This document shows positions 7,909-10,656 of a stretch of DNA of 10,656 nucleotides, one piece after another (position 1 is the first letter of the stretch; each line of letters starts with the position of its first letter). Origin of the DNA: Micavibrio_A sp964423095. GTDB taxonomy: Bacteria; Pseudomonadota; Alphaproteobacteria; Micavibrionales; Micavibrionaceae. The notes beneath the pieces were generated by a model that did no database searches, was not told the origin of the DNA, and saw only the letters and a list, made by a program, of their open reading frames with translations. The translations under genes and the position numbers were made by a program. The stretch covers positions 1 to 10,656 of the forward strand of contig CAYRDI010000054.1 in assembly GCA_964423095.1 (NCBI GenBank), given 5' to 3'.

Positions 7909-7937
7909 TTGACATAATGACAAATATGTTTTAGAGC
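7909..7937 (+). promoter_or_regulatory. Possible promoter for the AT-rich gene
   Basis: A perfect TTGACA lies at 7909-7914, right after the anmK stop codon. Seventeen nt on there is only TAGAGC (7932-7937), a three-of-six -10. TGACA is repeated at 7910-7914 and 7918-7922. A second reading pairs ATGACA (7917-7922) with TGTATT (7942-7947), but its 19-nt spacing is poor. A promoter here is plausible because the gene's composition suggests independent origin, but the -10 is weak. Confidence 0.3.
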
Positions 7938-7938
7938 C

Positions 7939-7952
7939 TCCTGTATTCAGGA
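7939..7952 (+). promoter_or_regulatory. Small hairpin over the ribosome binding site of the AT-rich gene
   Basis: TCCTG (7939-7943) and CAGGA (7948-7952) form a perfect 5-bp stem with a 4-nt loop. The AGGA in the 3' arm is the best Shine-Dalgarno for the ATG at 7962, 9 nt away, so the stem would hide it. TGTGTTTTT follows, so the same stem could also serve as a weak terminator of anmK. The two uses cannot be told apart from sequence. Confidence 0.3.
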
Positions 7953-7961
7953 TGTGTTTTT

Positions 7962-8837
7962 ATGAGTGTAGAAAGCATTAAACGTGATTTGGTCAATATG
8001 TCCCGCGCAGGGGCTTGGGGCCGCTACCTTGAAATCCTAACAAAACACAGAAACAATTTTGATGTTGTTCAAGACGAGCAGACTATCGAAGGTATGAACG
8101 AAGCGGTTCATGCGCTTATACTTGCGGGCCATGTGAGCGTTACATTTTTTATTGGGCAGACAAACGATGTAGAGCCCAAGCCGTGGATAAAAATAAAAGA
8201 AGATTTAGTGGCCGCGATGGTGGGTCGTTTAGTCGCAGAAGATAACCATCATTATATTTTTGAAAATGATCTTTTTAAAATTCTAAAAGATGAGTGGGGC
8301 GATAACAAAGCATTCATGGATGCAATCGTGCCCATATTTAGTGCTGCGTTTGGTATGCGTGTCGAATATGATATTGCAAAAAAGAAAAGGCAACGTGAAG
8401 AGGGTTCATTCTCTTTGGCCTATGGTACAGAGGTGCTATTTGAGTATGTAATGCAAGATTTTCCAGAGCTATTGGAGCAATCCCCCATACCTGTTGCCAT
8501 GTATATAGATTATATCCTTTCTGCGATGCCATCAGAGTCAGATATAGAGGAGCTTGGTATTGAGCTGGATAGGGCAAGTGAAGAAGAGTTATCGGAATTG
8601 GCGCAGGAAATCGGGTTAACCAATGCGTTCACCAAAGTAAATATTCTTAAAAAAATTCGTGAAGAGTTTAATGCAGCACCAGACCCGGCGTTCCTTACTT
8701 GTGCGCGCACCAATCTGGTTATATGGCGCAGTGTTGTTCAACACTGCGCAAAATATCCTGACGAGTTTCCTTACCTATCCAAAAAATTAGGTATTGTTTT
8801 GGGGCCGCAAATTGGCATGACGGCCAGTCCTACCTAA
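7962..8837 (+). CDS. Uncharacterised AT-rich gene; helical protein with possible SAP/HeH-like motif
   Basis: 291 residues; I do not recognise the family. The protein is acidic, appears almost wholly helical, and has no signal peptide or membrane helix, so it is probably cytoplasmic. Residues 206-236 (SEEELSELAQEIGL, then a basic stretch ending KKIREEF) resemble the helix-extended-helix pattern of SAP or Rho-N-like nucleic-acid-binding motifs: Leu-x-x-Leu-Ala-x-x-x-Gly-Leu, then Lys and Ile/Leu in the second helix. This is a pattern match by eye only. A short basic patch, KKKRQR, lies at 140-145. Base composition differs sharply from the neighbours. Three sampled 60-nt lines gave 29, 18 and 24 G+C, against 34 in a sampled anmK line. 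That suggests horizontal acquisition. The start has a weak AGGA 9 nt upstream. The frame is intact and the codons are coherent, so it is likely a real gene. Confidence 0.8.
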   Translation: MSVESIKRDLVNMSRAGAWGRYLEILTKHRNNFDVVQDEQTIEGMNEAVHALILAGHVSVTFFIGQTNDVEPKPWIKIKEDLVAAMVGRLVAEDNHHYIFENDLFKILKDEWGDNKAFMDAIVPIFSAAFGMRVEYDIAKKKRQREEGSFSLAYGTEVLFEYVMQDFPELLEQSPIPVAMYIDYILSAMPSESDIEELGIELDRASEEELSELAQEIGLTNAFTKVNILKKIREEFNAAPDPAFLTCARTNLVIWRSVVQHCAKYPDEFPYLSKKLGIVLGPQIGMTASPT

Positions 8838-8862
8838 AAATTCTTGCATTTTGGAGGCTGTA

Positions 8863-8883
8863 ATGGCTCTTTATGGGGCATGA
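8863..8883 (+). CDS. Six-codon leader ORF overlapping the Sua5 start
   Basis: The ATG at 8863 is preceded by a strong Shine-Dalgarno, GGAGG (8853-8857), at a good 5-nt spacing. The frame reads Met-Ala-Leu-Tyr-Gly-Ala and stops at TGA 8881-8883. That stop overlaps the Sua5 ATG at 8880 as ATGA, the classic translational-coupling junction. It is out of frame with Sua5. This is the best ribosome binding site between the two genes, yet it serves the mini-ORF rather than Sua5. The peptide itself shows no attenuator-like codon run. The alternative is that it is a chance ATG and the ribosome slides to 8880 or 8889. Confidence 0.4.
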   Translation: MALYGA

Positions 8884-9866
8884 CAACCATGAAATCCGTC
8901 AGTCACGAAAGCATTGCCGAAGCCGCAGAGATTATAAAACGTGGCGGGATCGTGGCGTTTCCGACAGAGACGGTCTATGGCCTCGGCGCGAATGCGCTGG
9001 ACGGGCGCGCGGTTGCCAAAATATTTGCCGCGAAAAACCGCCCTGCGATCAACCCCATCATCATCCATGTGGCAAAGCGCGAGGATGCGCAAAAGTTCGT
9101 GCATGTCGATGACCGCGCGAAGGGATTGATGCAGGCGTTCTGGCCGGGCCCGCTCACGTTGATATTACCCGCCAGAAAGGAGGGCGGCGTGAGCGATCTG
9201 GTCAGCGCGGGGCTTCCCACCATCGCGATCCGGATGCCGAGCCATCCGGTGGCGTTATCGTTGATCGAGGCCGCGGGCGTTCCGATTGCGGCACCATCTG
9301 CGAATGCGAGCGGGGAGCCATCCGCCACCACCCCAAAGCATGTGCAGGAGTCATTGGGCGCGCGTGTGCCGTTTATTTTGAGCGGCGGTGCGTGCAAGGT
9401 GGGGCTTGAATCCACGGTGCTGGATCTATCGGGCGATGTCCCCGTAATCCTTCGCCCCGGTGCCGTGACAGCGGAAGATTTGAAAGAGTATCTGGGCGAT
9501 GTCTCCTATGATTTCGGTGCGCATGAGGCCCCGAAATCCCCGGGGCAGCTCCTCAAGCATTATGCGCCAAACATTCCCGTGCGGTTAAAGGCCGTGGATG
9601 TTGCGCCCGAAGAAGGGTTGCTTGCCTTCGGTTCAACCAAATTCATGGGAATCAAGGGCGGTGGGTTTGCAAGCGCGCTGGGCGATGACAAGTTCCGGAA
9701 TTTAAGCGAGAGCGGCGATCTGTTCGAAGCGGCCGCGAATTTGTTTTCGTATCTTCGCGCACTGGACAACCCAGCCAACAAAGGGATTGCGGTGATGGAC
9801 ATTCCCGATACCGGCATCGGCATCGCGATCAACGAGCGGTTGCAACGCGCCGCGCGCGGACGATAG
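8880..9866 (+). CDS. sua5: L-threonylcarbamoyladenylate synthase, Sua5/YrdC/YwlC family
   Basis: 328 residues from the ATG at 8880. It makes threonylcarbamoyl-AMP from threonine, bicarbonate and ATP, the first step of t6A37 modification in tRNAs reading ANN codons; TsaBDE-type partners act next. The YrdC domain covers about 10-200, with FPTETVYGLG (27-36), KNRPAINPIIIHV (52-64), PSANASGEPS (139-148), GLESTVLDLS (175-184) and ILRPGAVT (190-197). The linker SPGQLLKHYAP (220-230) and a C-terminal domain to 328 mark it as the longer Sua5 type rather than the short TsaC. Start choice is uncertain: ATG 8880 overlaps the leader-ORF stop, ATG 8889 is close by, and a TTG at 8844 is unlikely since it would read through the Shine-Dalgarno. 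It follows the AT-rich gene by 42 nt. Confidence 0.96.
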   Translation: MTTMKSVSHESIAEAAEIIKRGGIVAFPTETVYGLGANALDGRAVAKIFAAKNRPAINPIIIHVAKREDAQKFVHVDDRAKGLMQAFWPGPLTLILPARKEGGVSDLVSAGLPTIAIRMPSHPVALSLIEAAGVPIAAPSANASGEPSATTPKHVQESLGARVPFILSGGACKVGLESTVLDLSGDVPVILRPGAVTAEDLKEYLGDVSYDFGAHEAPKSPGQLLKHYAPNIPVRLKAVDVAPEEGLLAFGSTKFMGIKGGGFASALGDDKFRNLSESGDLFEAAANLFSYLRALDNPANKGIAVMDIPDTGIGIAINERLQRAARGR

Positions 9867-9873
9867 CGCGGCG
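9848..9873. repeat. GC-rich stem-loop at the convergent junction
   Basis: CGCCGCGC (9848-9855) and GCGCGGCG (9866-9873) form a perfect 8-bp stem with a 10-nt loop. It spans the Sua5 stop codon and most of the 9-nt gap to the convergent gene. No T-run follows in either direction, so it is not a canonical intrinsic terminator. It could stabilise both 3' ends or pause polymerase. A GC-rich coding end can produce such a dyad by chance. Confidence 0.35.
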
Positions 9874-9875
9874 TC

Positions 9876-10583
9876 TCAACGATCCGTAGAAACGCGTTCG
9901 AACCCCGCCCCCGTCAGCGTCACGCCGCCCGCATTGCCCGAAGGCGAGCCGTGTTTGACCAGCATTTTTTTCAGGTCGGTATAGATTTTGGCGCGGTTGC
10001 CGTGTTTGGGAATATCAATGCAATAATCGAATTCGCCTTCCTTGCCCCATGGGGCGGAGATGTAGGAAAGATCGTCTTTCTTTCCATCCAGATAGGTTTT
10101 GATGTCATCCGCCGCCTTTTGATCAACGCCGCAGCATTTGCTGCCGAATGAGATTTTCAGCGTGCAGAATTTTTTACCATCCATAGAATTTTTTGCAGGC
10201 GGCGCGGCCCCGATGCTGCTGCCATAGGGCATGGCGGTGGGGGCAGGGGCCATATCACCGTTTTCGGCAGGGGCGGAATCAGACGGCGCATTGTTCACAG
10301 GGGCGACTTCGATGGGCGCGGGTTCAATCGCGGCGGGCTGTTCGGGCGTGCTTTCGACCGGTACGCCCTCCATCGGCATCATGCCCGTGCCGCCGCCCGT
10401 TGCCATCGGCGGATGGTCGAGCACAGGTTCGGCCGGATTGGCGGGGGCCACGGTCGCGCGGTTAGAATTCAAATCATAGACGGATGACCCACCCGACATA
10501 CCGGACATATCATCCACGCCTTGCGCGTTCGCAAGGGCGGGAACTAGAAGCAGGGCGGACAAAAGAAAGAGTGATGTTTTCAT
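9876..10583 (-). CDS. Secreted protein with Pro/Ala-rich linker and four-Cys C-terminal domain, unknown function
   Basis: 235 residues from the ATG at 10583. Residues 1-20 are a textbook Sec signal peptide, a Lys at position 3, a Leu-rich core, then ALANA, with likely cleavage before Gln21, so the mature protein is exported to the periplasm or beyond. No lipobox Cys is present. Residues 22-44 are rich in Gly, Ser and Met. Residues 45-131 form a low-complexity Pro/Ala/Glu linker, probably disordered. The C-terminal domain (about 135-235) has Cys140, Cys150, Cys151 and Cys188 and a likely beta-alpha-beta-alpha order: KKFCTLKISFGSKCCG, a helix from 155, YISAPWG to FDYCIDI, then a helix near 198-210. 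The cysteines could form disulfides. I do not recognise the family. An upstream TTG at 10643 would spoil the signal peptide and is rejected. There is no Shine-Dalgarno. Confidence 0.85.
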   Translation of the reverse strand: MKTSLFLLSALLLVPALANAQGVDDMSGMSGGSSVYDLNSNRATVAPANPAEPVLDHPPMATGGGTGMMPMEGVPVESTPEQPAAIEPAPIEVAPVNNAPSDSAPAENGDMAPAPTAMPYGSSIGAAPPAKNSMDGKKFCTLKISFGSKCCGVDQKAADDIKTYLDGKKDDLSYISAPWGKEGEFDYCIDIPKHGNRAKIYTDLKKMLVKHGSPSGNAGGVTLTGAGFERVSTDR

Positions 10584-10590
10584 GGGAGAG

Positions 10591-10619
10591 ATTTTACGCC
10601 TTTTTTCGAAGAAGTCCAA
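10591..10619 (-). promoter_or_regulatory. Candidate promoter of the secreted-protein gene
   Basis: On the minus strand TTGGAC (10619 to 10614) and TAAAAT (10596 to 10591) are separated by 17 nt. The -10 matches five of six consensus bases and the -35 three. Seven bases, CTCTCCC, separate the -10 from the ATG at 10583, so transcription would begin at or just before the start codon. That would give a leaderless or nearly leaderless mRNA and fits the absence of a Shine-Dalgarno. Confidence 0.4.
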
Positions 10620-10624
10620 AAGGC
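10598..10624. repeat. Perfect 7-bp dyad overlapping the secreted-protein promoter
   Basis: GCCTTTT (10598-10604) and AAAAGGC (10618-10624) are perfect inverted repeats with a 13-nt spacer. The arms span the promoter's spacer and touch its -35, a position typical of a repressor operator. The half-site centres are 20 nt apart, about two helical turns. No regulator gene is present in the window, and the arms are partly A/T runs. Confidence 0.3.
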
Positions 10625-10656
10625 ATAAAAAAATTCCTTTCAAAATAAATCCGATG

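Noticed and set aside
8844..8879. TTG at 8844 as start of the Sua5 gene
   Set aside because: It would translate through the GGAGG Shine-Dalgarno and add 12 residues not expected for the family; ATG 8880 or 8889 fits better.

Overview
The window is a chromosomal segment of a Gram-negative bacterium, most likely an alphaproteobacterium. The evidence is a YhdP/AsmA-type envelope protein, a secreted protein with a Sec signal, murein-recycling anmK next to tyrS, a KMGKT-type TyrS, and mid-50s GC coding sequence. I cannot name the genus with confidence. No CRISPR array, rRNA, tRNA, transposase or integrase was found.

Layout, left to right. (1) Positions 1-126 are intergenic: a minus-strand terminator-like hairpin sits at the window edge, and just upstream of it is a well-formed minus-strand sigma-70-like promoter. 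(2) A very long minus-strand gene encodes an AsmA/YhdP-family inner-membrane-anchored protein. It diverges from (3) bcp, a thiol peroxidase on the plus strand. (4) bcp converges on a minus-strand MscS-family mechanosensitive channel gene, which lies 48 nt downstream of (5) tyrS, so tyrS and the channel gene may form one transcript. (6) tyrS is divergent from anmK, with only 15 nt between their start codons. (7) After anmK on the plus strand comes an AT-rich gene of unknown function, then (8) a Sua5-type threonylcarbamoyl-AMP synthase preceded by a 6-codon leader ORF. (9) A minus-strand gene for a small secreted protein with a Pro/Ala-rich linker and a Cys-containing C-terminal domain converges on the Sua5 gene.

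Most of the window is housekeeping. TyrS charges tRNA-Tyr and Sua5 starts t6A modification of ANN-decoding tRNAs (translation). AnmK recycles cell-wall anhydro-MurNAc. The AsmA-like protein, the MscS channel and the secreted protein belong to the envelope, and Bcp detoxifies peroxides. The outlier is the AT-rich gene at 7962-8837. Its composition and lack of recognisable family suggest an acquired gene set between two conserved ones. The other points of interest are small-scale expression signals: a 10-bp stem that buries the start codon of the channel gene, the SD-led mini-ORF overlapping the Sua5 start by ATGA, -10 elements placed so that tyrS and the secreted-protein gene could be leaderless, and the promoter-plus-hairpin unit at the left edge. 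I did not see a clear new multi-gene system.
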